Origin: Scilla litardierei
Lineage: Eukaryota; Streptophyta; Magnoliopsida; Asparagales; Asparagaceae
Reading direction: 5' to 3'
DNA length: 64,000 nucleotides
NCBI GenBank assembly: GCA_030789695.1
Contig: CM061142.1
Coordinates: forward strand, 143,439,637 to 143,503,636
The position numbers and the translations under genes were made by a program. The first letter of the stretch is position 1, and each line of letters opens with the position of its first letter. Below the pieces are notes generated by a model. The model worked only from the letters and a program-made list of their open reading frames with translations. It searched no databases and had not been told where the DNA came from. Shown here piece after piece: positions 9,943 through 21,864 of the stretch.

Positions 9943-11688
9943 ATGGCAGCAAGTTCCTCAAATATGAACGCAGTTCCACACAACTACAATCAACATCCTG
10001 AAGGGCACTCTCAAGTTCGTCCTCCTCTATTTGATGGTTCTAACTACTCATATTGGAAAATACAAATGGAGATTCATCTCCAAAGTATGCATTATGAGAT
10101 TTGGGACATCGTAGAGACAGGATACACTAAGCCATAAACACATGTTGCTGAATGGACCGTTAACGACAAAGCTGCAAAGACAAACAACTCAAAGGCCATG
10201 AATGCTTTATTCTATGATATGAATAAACATGAGTTTAATCAAGTATCTCAGGCCAAAAGTGCTAAGGAGATTTGGCACATACTCGAGGTAACTCATGAAG
10301 GAACCAATAAAGTAAAGGAAACTAAGATTGCCTCTTTGGTTCATAAATATGAGTTGTTCAAGATGCAAGACAAAGAGACAATTGGAGAAATGAACACCAG
10401 GTTCACTAACATTATTAATTCTCTTAATGCTCTTGGAAAAGTTTACTCTTCTCTTGATCAGGTACGCAAGATTCTTAAGGTACTCTCCCCAGAATGGCGT
10501 CCAAAGATCACTGCTATTGAGGAAGCCAATGATCTTTCCACATTATCCATGGAAAATCTAATTGGTAACTTAATGGCACATGAAGTCACATTACAAGATG
10601 CAAAAGAGGAATCAGATCAAAAGAAGAAAATACTCACCTTCATCACAACATCGGATAATTAAGATTCAGATGATGACATGGCATTCTTTGCCAAAAACTT
10701 CAGAAAGTTCTTTCAAAAAGGTAAGTATATTAATAAATCTAAAAATACTGATTCTTCTCTTTGCTTCAATTGTAATAGGCCAGGACATATGAAGAAAGAT
10801 TGTCCACTTCTCAAAGCAAAGTTCAAAACTTCCAACAACAACGATCAATCCAGAAGAGAAAGGAAGTTTGACAAGATGAAGAAAGCATTTGCCGCAACTT
10901 GGGACAAATCTTCAGATGATGAAGATGACCATGATGAAAATGCTAATATGTGCTTTATGGCACAAGATAATGAAGATGAGGTAAGTGCTTTTAGTAATGA
11001 AGAATTATTAGATGCATTGAAAGATCTCTATTCTCGTTTTAAAAATTTAAATAGTCAACATAGATCTTTGAAACAAAATAATAACGATCTCCTTGTGAAA
11101 TATCAAGAATTATCTTCTTCTAAGAACACTACACCTATTGAGAATATATCTTCTCAAAATTTAGATCTTAGTAAAGAGAATGATATTCTCAAAACTAAGA
11201 ATCTAGAACTTCATACACAAATATCTGAAATGAATGAAAATATTTCATCACTAAAAATGAAATACGACGAGATGTCTTCCAATATTAATAAATTTAATAA
11301 AGGAAAGACTAATCTCGATGATTTGCTAAAAATACAATATCCAGCAAATCATAGACAAGGATTGGGAGATTCTCATAAGGATGCACCCAAGTTTTATAAC
11401 ACTTCCTCTTCTTGTGGAAAAACTACATTTGTTAAACAACAAAAAGGGAATCACGCATTCATATACACGAAGAAAGTAAACACTTCTATTTCTTCTTCAC
11501 AAAGAAATGTTACTAACATTTCAAAAACATTTCCTAAGAAACCTACTACAATTAGTATATGGGTTCATAAGGATTTTTGTTTAAAAGATAGAAATGATTA
11601 CATCTTTCATTATATTCATTATATTGTTCATTCTAATGATTATATTAAAAATCCAAATTTCACTTGGGTTTGGCTTCCAAAAATCTAA
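9943..11688 (+). pseudogene. gag: Gag of SC1 (two in-frame stops)
   Basis: One reading frame from ATG 9943 to TAA 11688, broken only by TAA at 10135-10137 and 10660-10662. It would encode a 581-residue particle protein. Visible: FDGSNYSYWK near residue 29 (Copia gag N-terminus), a helical core, a CCHC zinc knuckle CFNCNRPGHMKKDC at about 10762-10803, an acidic stretch, a coiled-coil segment (about 10990-11290) and a basic tail. It ends in VWLPK, and pol continues in another frame right after, so a frame shift separates gag and pol in this copy. Confidence 0.88.
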
Positions 11689-13208
11689 TCCCAAGGACCC
11701 TAAAGGGTACCAATGCTTAATGTTTATCTTTCAAGTACCTAAAAAGGAAAAATGGAATTTGGACAGTGGATGTTCAAAACATATGACATGAAACGTCAAC
11801 TTGCTTTCAACCGTTAAATATAAAGATGGAGGCACAGTTACCTTTGGTGACAACAACAAAGGCAAAATCATATGCACTGGAATAGTTGGCAATATAAATC
11901 AGCCTATCATCGAGAATGTTCTCCTGGTTGACGGTTTGAAACATAATTTACTTTCTATTAGTCAGTTATGCGATAAAAATTACAAAATAGTTTTTGAACA
12001 AAATGATTGCATTATTTATAATTCTGATATGTCATCTGTTTTGTTTCGTAGTAAGCGTAAGAATAACAGTTATATTTTATGCATGTCTGTTACCACAAAT
12101 AATCATTGTTTAATGATTACATCTGATGATACACTTTTATGGCATAAACGTTTTGGACACAATAATTTCAAAAAACTAGCACATATTTCAAAACACAAAT
12201 TCGTAAATAGAATGCCAAATATTTCTTTCAAACACAAAGATTTTTGTGATGCTTGTCAACAAGGAAAAATGCACAAATCTTCTTTTAAATCAAAGGATGT
12301 TATCTCAACAAAGAGACCATTGGAACTCTTACACTTAGATTTGTTTGGTCCTTCAAGAGTAGCTTCTTTGAATAGAAGTAGATATGCATTTGTCATTGTT
12401 GATGATTATTCAAGATATACTTGGGTTATATTCTTACAAAACAAGAATGATGCATTTGAAGAATTTTCAATATTTTGTAAAAAGATACAAAAAATCAAAT
12501 CCTCTAACTTTGTCACTATTCGTAGTTATCATGGAGGAGAATTTGAAAATGAATCTTTTACCAATTTTTGTAATGAAAATGGCATTACTCACAATTTTTC
12601 TTTCCTCATGCTCCTTCTCAGAATGGGGTAGTAGAAAGGAAAAATAGATCTTTACAAGAATGCGCAAGAACAATGCTTTGTGATAGTAAATTACGGAAAT
12701 ATTTTTGGGCTGAAGCTGTTGCAACTGCTTGTTACATTATGAATAAAGTTCTTATAAGGCCATTGCTTAATAAAACTTGTTTTGAATTATTCTTTAATCT
12801 CATTCCACGTGTATCATATTTTAAAGTGTTTGGATGTAAATGTTTCATTCTTAATACTAATGATGCACTTGATAAATTTGATTCGAAATCTGATGAAGGT
12901 ATTTTTGTAGGATACTCAACACGTAGCAAAGCCTACAGAGTATATAACAAAAGAACTTCAACAGTTGAAGAATCACTACATGTCACATTTGATGAGAATC
13001 CCTCATCTAATTCTCCCATTATTGATGATGAAGAGAATATATTACCTTTATCTAATTCTTTAGATAATATTAAATTTGATGAAATTGATGCTACTAAACA
13101 TTCTGTTGAGTCTATTTCAGATAATACAGATCTTCCCAAGGCATTTGCACAAGTTCCAAACCATCCATCAGAATTAATCATTGGAGATATTACAGATGGA
13201 GTTAGAAC
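11689..13208 (+). pseudogene. pol: Protease and integrase of SC1 (broken)
   Basis: Protease motif LDSGCSKHMT at about 11758-11787, followed directly by a stop. The pre-integrase zinc-binding region (HKRFGH ... CDACQQGK) and the integrase core follow. The first catalytic Asp is in HLDLFGP (about 12330). The second should be in the segment that here reads SYHGGEF (about 12522), where Asp is replaced by Tyr. The Glu in VVERKNR is kept (about 12630). A frame shift lies at about 12615. The C-terminal part (FGCKCF, GIFVGYS) runs to the TG1 insertion, which duplicates AGAAC (13204-13208 and 20212-20216). Confidence 0.88.
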
Positions 13209-14930
13209 TGTAGTGCCATGTGAAGCTACTACACATGTACTAGAGGGGGGGGTGAATAGTACTTTAAAATAATCAAGATAGTTATTCCTAATTATTGTGC
13301 AAGAAACAAATGACAATGCGGAATCAACAATAATCAACAAGAATTAACAAACACAAACAAAGCATGTAACGGGTTCGGATCCACCCAAGTCTCCCCGACT
13401 TGTTCCCGGTGATCCTACGTCCCAACCACCCGGTTACCCTCCGGATACTTGAGTTAGAAACCCTAACTCAAGATTTAGCACTATGAAATTCTTGTGAAAA
13501 ACCTTCACAAGACCAAATCATACAAATGACATGTGACTCCCACAAACCGGGATCACACACTCTCTCAAAACCGAAAGACAATCTTAAATATCAAATACGA
13601 TGAAATAAAGAAACACTTACCACAAAATCATATGCCTTGAGTATACTTACCAAATTAGGGCAAGAAGGATTTTGAGGAGGAAGATGTCACCAAACCCTAG
13701 CTCCAAGAAGTTGACTAGCACTGTGAGCCTAGGGTGGAGTTGATGACCTTGAATCAAGCTCCTTGGCTTGGAAGGCTCACAATGGAGAGAATCTCTCTTG
13801 AGGATTAGGGCTCAAAGTGTGAAGGGAGAGATTCTTGTGAGGAAGAGAGAGCTTGGAATTAGCTTGAGAAAACTCTTCTCTTAGGTCTAAAAAAACTTGG
13901 ATAATGGACCTCTTAACTTGCCTCAAACGAATTAGGTTTGTATAAATAGGGGCAAGAAAAATCATGTTCAAAAGATTCCCAACGGTCATATTTCTGAAGC
14001 AATTAGTCGGTCTAAGAAGGATCACTGACCGATTAGATTGCCAACTAGTCGGTCGGTGATTCTTCATGAACCGACTAACTGGCTTACAGCCAAACAAAGA
14101 AGTTCCAGGCAACATGAACTAGTCGGTCTAAGAACAAATGCTGACCGACTAGTTTATCAACTAGTCGGTCGGTGAGTGTTCTTTGACCGACTAAGGGATG
14201 AAATAGTATAGGATGGATACAAATACAACTAGTCGGTTTAAGACCATGTTCTGACCGACTAGTTTCTCAACTAGTCGGTCGGTCGATGTGCTTTGACCGA
14301 CTAACTGTAAATAGTAACTATGGCTGTACAGAGAGAGCTCAACTAGTCGGTCTAAGAAGGATTCCTAACCGACTAGATCGTCATCTAGTCGGTCGGTGAC
14401 TCTTCTTTGATCGACTAATTGATCAACAAAATCAGGCTGAAATGAGCAAGGCATTCTAGTCGGTTCAAGAGGAATTACCGACCGACTAGATCGTCATCTA
14501 GTCGGTTGGTTCTTCTACTTGAACCAACTAACATGCACTAGAAGCCGAGGTAAGAAGCGATAGGCTTCGGGAAAGTTTCTATTGGCTTTTAAGATAAACC
14601 TAGCTCTAAGATATGAGCGAAATGAAGATAATAATGTAAGTCCTACTCAAGGCTTAACATTCTAAAGTATGAAGCTAGAAGACAATAAATAAATACATGA
14701 CAAACCATCTTCAAAGCTTCAATCTTTATTCTTGACTTCAATAAAAACTCCTTAAGCTTCAACGAAGCTTGAGGCACACGATCATGCGTATTGAGAAGTC
14801 TTGAGACGTCGCTTTTGATGTATGTATTGTTTTGGCGACGATCTCCATAACTGCGCTCACAAATAGTTAGTATACGATATTTATGTTTGCTCATCATCCA
14901 AAACCAAATCCGGGGAATCAATACTCAACA
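13209..14930 (-). repeat. 3' LTR of TG1 (1,722 bp)
   Basis: Plus-strand ends TGTAGTGCC...ACTCAACA. Collinear with 18492-20211 with scattered substitutions. Contains the AGTCGGTC hairpin array (14003-14535) and, on the minus strand, a TATA-like TATTTATA near 13946. Confidence 0.92.
14003..14535 (-). repeat. Five ~112-bp units, ten hairpins with AGTCGGTC/GACCGACT stems
   Basis: Each unit holds two hairpins. Stems are CTAGTCGGTC/GACCGACTAG or close variants, and loops are about 14 nt and differ. Example: CTAGTCGGTC, 14 nt, GACCGACTAG from about 14120, then a second one starting CTAGTCGGTCGGTGA. The array ends about 60 bp from the TATA-like box in minus-strand order. The same array is in the other LTR (about 19284-19815). 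Confidence 0.9.
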
Positions 14931-16238
14931 TTCTCCCCCCTTTTGGTGATGACAAACCAACATAAATAATAATCAATAATAATGATTCAATAGAAATTTA
15001 CTTACTCCCCTGCATTGATGACACGTTAGTTCCGTATTCAATAATATTCATACGCATCAAGCAGACGAGGGAAATATAATAAATGAATCCTATTATCACA
15101 ATTTGGGATCTAAATCCATTTTATATCTTAACTCCCCCTGAATCTAACATATCAACTTAGATTCATGGTAAATTGCTTATTAATTCTCTCCCCCTTTGGC
15201 ATTAGTAAAAAGAGCGGGAGGAGATCAACAACAAGATTGCAATGACTAAGAAATTATAGCATGGGGGTCTAAGAATTCGACCACGGTCTAAATGACACCA
15301 AAGTAAAATACTAAATGTAAAATACCAAATAAAATAAAAGCGTGCCAACATGACCATAGTCGAAAATCGAAAACCAAAATCACCAAACCATAGGCAAAAA
15401 TCGAAAAACGAAATCATCAAACCATAGAAGAAAATCAAAATATGAAATCATCAAGCCATAGGCGAAAATCGAAATACGCAATCCCCAAAACTCAAATTAT
15501 TTTCACTTATTGAGTTATGGAACATACTCTCCAATATCAACTTTCTTAGTTAAATAAAGTGCATGGAAAACAATTCTATGTTTCCATAGAAAGAATTTCT
15601 ATTTAACCAAGTTAATCGTCGAGCGACGAAATCAACATCAGAGACAAAAATCCAATGTGAAAACCAAATGTAGCAAATTGATACCAAAAGTAATCATGCA
15701 AAAGTGTTATGCCAAAAATAGATAGAACATCATAAAATTATGGCATACACAATTCTAGCATACTAATTGAAACAAAATGATACCAATGTAGATATTCTAA
15801 CAATGCATGCATTCAACCTACATGGATACCAAATGTATATCAAATGTAAGAATATACTTACAACATTAAGCTCCCCCTACTTTGGTGCATCTCTTAAGCA
15901 CCATCAACTCCATTTGAATGAAAAACTTTGCAAATCAACGAGTTGGTAGGGTTAGTGTCCCAAAGTGGATTGAACCTAGAAAATATCATTTTGGTATCCA
16001 AAAATCTTTTTGGATCCTATGGGTTAGGCAATAAATTTAGCGAACTAAATTCAAATTAAATGTAACACATATCCTAAATAAAGTCAAATGCAATATGAAT
16101 TTAAGTTTTAAACAAACATGCACATTCAAAATCAATATGCAAAAAAAAAGAATATAGACCAATTCTTACCACAATTGCTTTGGTACCCATAAAATGAAAT
16201 TAAACTTATGGTACCAAGCAATGAAGGGTCAAAGGAAA
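14931..16238 (-). other. Non-coding 3' internal region of TG1
   Basis: About 1.3 kb, AT-rich, no conserved protein in any frame. It holds the polypurine tract (14931-14950 on the complement) and a short tandem array (15345-15480). In a full SIRE-like element pol would be here. Confidence 0.75.
15345..15480. repeat. Imperfect ~45-bp tandem repeat in TG1
   Basis: About three to four units built on CCATAGGCGAAAATCGAAA with variants. Confidence 0.7.
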
Positions 16239-18449
16239 CTAACCCTTCGGAATCCAAGTCCACGAGGACCGTGATTTCCCAACATAATCATCATTTAAAA
16301 TAACATCATTAATAAACGATTGCACATACATATTCTTATTAGACATGCTTGTGTTCTTCGGACCCCAAATAGTGTATGTCTTGGGAGTCCTAATCCTTTT
16401 GGGAACATGCATACGTTATTGATTTCTATGTGATGCATGTCGTGGATAAGCATATGGCATATGATGAAATGGTGCATGATGATAATTATTCATATGAGAA
16501 TGAGGATGGACATATGATTGTGGTGGAACACGTGCATGAGTGTGTCTCACATGGTGTTCACGTGCTCGTGGATGAGCAGCATAAAAATCATCATATGTGC
16601 TAACATGTGGAGTAGGATGTGTGTTCCTACGTGGCATGGCATACATGAAAGCATGCCCCTTCTTTGGAGGTCCACCCAAAGTCGGTTTCTTTCCAAATGG
16701 GGGTGTGTTCCTAGGGAAAGCACCATTGGTAGAAGAACTACCCATGAAGTGTTTATTCCCACTAGTAGAAGCATCAGACGTTGGCCTAACAAAGGTGGCG
16801 GACGATTTGGATGACTCTCCCATCTTATACCCCAAGTCAATGTGATGATTGGCCGGAAGTAAGTCATTTAGGATGTTGTCCAAATGGCCCTTACCTTTAT
16901 TGAATTCATTGATTCGGCCTAATGTGCACTCATATTTCTCGGTGAGAGAATGCATCGAAGCATCCAAGGTGGACACTTGCGATGCGAGTGCACAAACACG
17001 TGACTTGAGATTTTTGTTCTCAATACTCAAAGTTGAGTTTTGAGACTTCAAATCCGCTATCACATGTTCATCCGAATCCTCCATATGAACATGCTCAAGT
17101 TGAGATTTGAGATTTACAATCTCATTTCTCAACCCTTTAACAACGGTGTCGTTGTTGACGATGATAGGTTTAGGCGAGGTTTTAAGACTATCTAGTTCCT
17201 TTTTTGTGTTAATAAATCTAGTAGCTAAATTAGAAAACTTATTCCAAAGTTGTTCATTAGCTACTCTAAGTTCGTCCAATGTTACCTCACCGCCTTCATC
17301 CTCGCTTCCATCCTCGCTTTAATCGCTATCATCGGAGAAAGTCCCTTGTACACGTTCTTCTTTTCCCATGAAGCACGTGTGTGCTTTCTCCACTCTTTCA
17401 TCGTCCGACTCTCCACTTGAGGATTCGGAGTCGATGAAAGTGCCTACAAGTCCATTCTTGTGCCTTCTCGACTTTTTGTGCTTGGATGCCTTCCTCTTCT
17501 CCTTGTATTTGTATAGAGGACAATCTAGCTTGATGTGTCCTGGCTTGTTGCATTTATAACACATGGGAGAGGAGACATTAGTTGAAGTAAATTTTTATTT
17601 ACTCTTCAACTTACCTTGTCGGAAGAATCGGTTGAACTTCTTTGCCATATCAGCCAAAGCTTCCATGTCCAACTCTTCTTCCGATTCTTCTTCCGATTCT
17701 TCATCATCGGTAGATGGAGCGGCCTTGTACGCAATCGCCTTTTTCTTTGGCTCATCTTGCTTCAAGTATGCCTTCATCTTCTCCTTCATCTTTATCTTGC
17801 TTTCCTTGCATACCTCATAAGACAACAAGGTACCCATTAGTTGTACGACAGTATATGTTTTCATGTCATTACTTTCCTCGATGGCGAAGGTACGCTTTTC
17901 CCAACAAGAAGGAAGTCCGTCGATAATCTTCACGACTTTCTCCTTTTGGGTGTAGATCTTCCCAAGCGTTTCCAATTCGTTGGATATGTCCACGAAGCGA
18001 GCATAGTAGTCCTTCATGGTCTCACCCTGTTCCATATGAAACAACTCAAATTCTTTATTAGCGACATTGAGTTTAGAATCTTTTACCGTACTCGTTCCTT
18101 CATGTAAGATGAGGAGTTGGTTCCATACTTGATATGCACTCTTACACGTGCATATCTTGTTGAAGTCGTCGGGCTCCAACGCATATTGCAAGGCATTCAT
18201 TGCCTTGGCATTGCATACCTCCGTGGCGACCTCCGCGGGAGTCCACTTCGTGAATTCTTGTTCGGGCTCGACATATTCCGTCAATGTGGCTCTCCAAAGT
18301 GAAGCGCTTCAGAGGAAGGTTTCCATCCGGCATTTCCAGTACCCATAGTTGGTACCATTGAAGTGAGGAGGCCTAACTGAGGATAGCCCTTCCAAAACTG
18401 AAGAAGCTCCTTGACGATCCTTGAAGACGTTGTAGTCGTTGCTTGTCAT
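16239..18449 (-). pseudogene. gag: Gag of TG1 (long, four internal stops)
   Basis: A single frame from ATG 18449-18447 to TAG 16241-16239, about 736 codons, interrupted by stops near 18287, 17595, 17319 and 16416 but not shifted. It would encode a Copia-type particle protein. Visible: FNGTNYGYWK near the start, a UBN2-like core (QGETMKDYYARF), an acidic Glu-Ser stretch, a zinc knuckle CYKCNKPGHIKLDC (about 17525-17484), a long coiled coil (17279-16850) and a His/Pro-rich tail ending in WTWIPKG. The SC1 gag ends in the similar VWLPK just before its protease, so the deletion of pol begins almost exactly at the gag boundary. Confidence 0.88.
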
Positions 18450-18476
18450 GGCTTTGAACTCTGTAGCTATGACATT

Positions 18477-18489
18477 GGCTCCGATACCA
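18477..18489 (-). other. Primer binding site of TG1
   Basis: Minus strand TGGTATCGGAGCC, two bases from the LTR; one base away from the usual tRNA-iMet site TGGTATCAGAGC. Confidence 0.85.
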
Positions 18490-18491
18490 AT

Positions 18492-20211
18492 TGTAGTGCC
18501 CTGTGAAGCTACTGCACATGTACTAGAGGGGGGTGAATAGTACTTTAAAATAATCAAGATAGTTATTCCTAATTATTGTGCAAGAAACAAACGACAATTC
18601 AGAATAAACAACAATCAACAAGAATTTACAAACGCAAACAAAGCATGCAACGGGTTCGGATCCAACCAAGTCTCCCCGACTTGTTTCCGGTGATCCTACG
18701 TCCCAACCACACAGATCCCCTCCGGATACTTGAGTTAGAAACCCTAACGCAAGATTTAGCACGATGAAATTCTTGTGAAAAACCTTCACAAGACCAAATC
18801 ATACAAATGACATGTGACTCCCACAAACCGGGATCACACCCTCTCTCACAACCGAGAGACAATCTTAAATATCAAATACGATGAAATAAAGAAACACTTA
18901 CCACAAAATCATATGACTTGAGTATACTTACCAAATTAGGGCAAGACCGATTTTGAGGAGGAAGATGTCACCAAACCCTAGCTCCAAGAAGTTGACCAGC
19001 AATGGGAGCCTAGGGTGGAGTTGATGACGTTGAATCAAGCTCCTTGGCTTGGAAGGCTCACAATGGAGAGAATCTCTCTTGAGGATTAGGGCTCAAAGAA
19101 TGAATGGGGAGATTCTTGTGAAGAAGAGAGAGCGTGGAATTAGCTTGAGAAAACTCTTCTCTTAGGTCTGAAAATACTTGGATAATGGACCTCTTAACTT
19201 GGCTCAAACGAATTAGGTTTGTACAAATAGGGGCAAGAAAAATCGTGTTCAAAAGATTCCCAACGGTCATATTTCTGAAGCAATTAGTCGGTCTAAGAAG
19301 GATCACTAACCGACTAAATTGCCAACTAGTCGGTCGGTGATTCTTCATGAACCGACTAACAGGCTTACAGCCAAACAAAGAAGTTCCAGGCAACATGAAC
19401 TAGTCAGTCTAAGAACAAATACTGACCGACTAGTTTATCAACTAGTCGGTCGGTGAGTGTTCTTTGACCGACTAAGGGATGAAATAGTATAGGATGGATA
19501 CAAATACAACTAGTCGGTTTAAGACCATGTTCTGACCGACTAGTTTCTCAACTAGTCGGTCGGTCGATGTGCTTTGACCGACTAACTGTAAACAGTAACT
19601 ATGGATGTACAGAGAGAGCTCAACTAGTCGGTCTAAGAAGGATTCCTAACTGACTAGATCGTCATCTAGTCGGTCGGTGACACTTCTTTGACCGACTAAT
19701 TGATCAACAAAATCAGGCTGGAATGAGCAAGGCATTCTAATCGGTTCAAGAGGAATTGCCGACCGACTAGATCGTCATCTAGTCGGTTGGTTCTTCTACT
19801 TGAACCAACTAACATGCACTAGAAGCCGAGGGAAGAAGCGATAGGCTTCGGGATAGTTTCTATTGGCTTCTAAGATAAACCTAGCTCTAAGATATGAGCG
19901 AAATGAAGATAATAATGTAAGTCCTACTCAAGGCTTAACATTCTAAACTATGAAGCTAGAAGACAATAAATAAATACATGACGAACTGTCTTCAAAGCTT
20001 CAATTTTCATTCTTGACTTCAATAAAAACTCCTTGAGCTTCAACGAAGCTTTAGGCACATGATCACACGTATTGTGAAGTCTTGAGACGTCGCTTTTGAT
20101 ATACGTATTCTTTTGGCGACGATCTCCATAACTGCGCTCACAAATAGTTAGTATACGATATTTATGTTTGCTCATCATCCAAAACCAAATTCGGGGAATC
20201 AATACTCAACA
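18492..20211 (-). repeat. 5' LTR of TG1 (1,720 bp)
   Basis: Second LTR of TG1, same ends and same five-unit hairpin array (about 19284-19815) as the LTR at 13209-14930. Confidence 0.92.
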
Positions 20212-20216
20212 AGAAC

Positions 20217-21864
20217 TCGTCGTCAAATTGAACAAATGGTGCATTTTGCTTTCCTTTCATCCATTGAACCAAAGAACATCATAGATGCATGTGAAGATAG
20301 TTCATGGATTATCTCTATGCAGGAAGAACTCAATCAATTTCAACGAAATGATGTTTAGGAATTAGTTCCCATACCTACAGATCATTCAATTATTGGTACC
20401 AAGTGGGTATTCAAAAATAAATTGGATGAATCTGGTCAGGTAATTAGAAATAAGGCACGATTGGTTGCACAAGGTTATAATCAAGAAGAAGGTATTGATT
20501 ATGATGAAACCTATGCACCAGTTGCTCGTCTTGAGTCTATTCGCATGTTGTTATCATTTGCATGTTTTAAAGATTTTAAATTATTTCAAATGGATGTCAA
20601 AAGTTCTTTTTTAAATGGTTTTCTCAAAGAGGAAGTTTATGTTGAACAACCTCCTGATTTTATTCATGAGAATTTAGAAAATCATGTTTTCAAATTAAAG
20701 AAAGCTTTATATGGTCTCAAACAAGCACCTCGTGCTTGGTATGAAAGACTTAAAAGCTATCTTTTAAATTCTGGTTATTCAATTGGTAAAATAGATTCCA
20801 CTCTTTTTATTAAGAACATTAAATCTGACATAATCATTATTCAAATATATGTTGATGATATTATTTTTGGTTCTACTAATGAATCTCTTTGTCAAGATTT
20901 TTCTAAGATTATGCAGAAAGAATTTGAGATGAGTCACATGGGTGAACTCAATTACTTCCTCGGTCTTCAAATCAAACAATTGAAGGAAGGAATCTTTATT
21001 CACCAAAGCAAGTACTCTAAAGAACTCATGAAACGTTTTGGTTTAGAAAGTTCTGCAGAAAAACATACTCCAATGAGTACTTCTACCTCTCTCGACAAAG
21101 ATTTAAATGGTAAGAGTGTTGATCAACGTCTTTACAGAGGTATGATTGGCTCTCTACTTTATTTAACTGTTAGTAGAACAGATATTATGTTTTTAGTATG
21201 TTTATGTGCACGTTTTCAGGCAAATCCTAAAGTTTCACATTTAACTGCCGTAAAAAGGATTATTAGATATGTTAAGCACACTTCTGATTTTTGTTTATTT
21301 TATCCCAAATCAAGCACATTTGATTTATTATCATATAGTGATGCAGACTTTGCTGGTTGCAAATCAGATCGTAAAAGTACCAGTGGTACATGCCACTTTT
21401 TAGGTCATGCTTTAGTATCTTGGTTTAGCAAAAAGCAAAACTCCGTTTCATTATCTACAACCGAGGCAGAATATATTACTGCCGGTTTAGCATGTGCTCA
21501 AATCTTATGGATGAAACAAACTATTTTAGACTATGGTATTTCTCCACTTGATGTACATCCTTGCACCAAGTGATTAGTCTCCAAGAAAGATATTCTTGAG
21601 ATAAAACTGAGAGACTACTTGCCCTATTATGTGTGATAATACTAGTGCTATTAATCTTTCTAAAATCCTGTGCATCATTCTCGTACAAAACATATTGATG
21701 TACGTCATCATTTTCTAGATGATCATGTGCAGAAAGGAGATATAGTTCTTAAATTTGTAGCTACTGAACATCAGACAGCTGATATTTTGACCAAACCTTT
21801 GAAAGAAGATACTTTTATTAAACTTCATAGGAATTTAGGAATTATTAGTGAATCGGACTTATGA
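20217..21864 (+). pseudogene. pol: Reverse transcriptase and RNase H of SC1 (broken)
   Basis: Resumes the SC1 pol frame directly after the TG1 target duplicate. RT signatures: GTKWVFKNK (after a TAG at 20356), [36 protein letters not shown] and the intact catalytic [10 protein letters not shown] at about 20848. RNase H follows ([20 protein letters not shown]). The frame is broken at about 21556 by a ~67-bp foldback insert, then resumes (CDNTSAINLSK; HHSRTKHIDVRHHFL; TADILTKPL) to a stop at 21864. The active-site residues survive here, unlike the integrase of the same element. Confidence 0.9.
21556..21622. repeat. Foldback insert in RNase H of SC1
   Basis: Extra sequence between the codons for ...LDV and ...LCDNTS. 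It contains nested inverted repeats: CAAG/CTTG, TAGTCTC (21575-21581)/GAGACTA (21611-21617) and CCAAGAA/TTCTTG. No protein match in frame. Confidence 0.6.

Larger units (their letters stand above)
13209..20211 (-). mobile_element. TG1: gag-only Copia retrotransposon (TR-GAG type), complete
   Basis: LTRs 13209-14930 and 18492-20211, target duplicate AGAAC on both sides. On the minus strand: primer site TGGTATCGGAGCC (18489-18477), a long gag (18449-16239), 1.3 kb of non-coding DNA and a polypurine tract beside the LTR (complement of TTCTCCCCCCTTTT, 14931-14944). It has no protease, integrase or RT, so it could move only with proteins from another element. Its gag resembles that of SC1 in plan. 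Nested in SC1 between integrase and RT. Confidence 0.9.
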
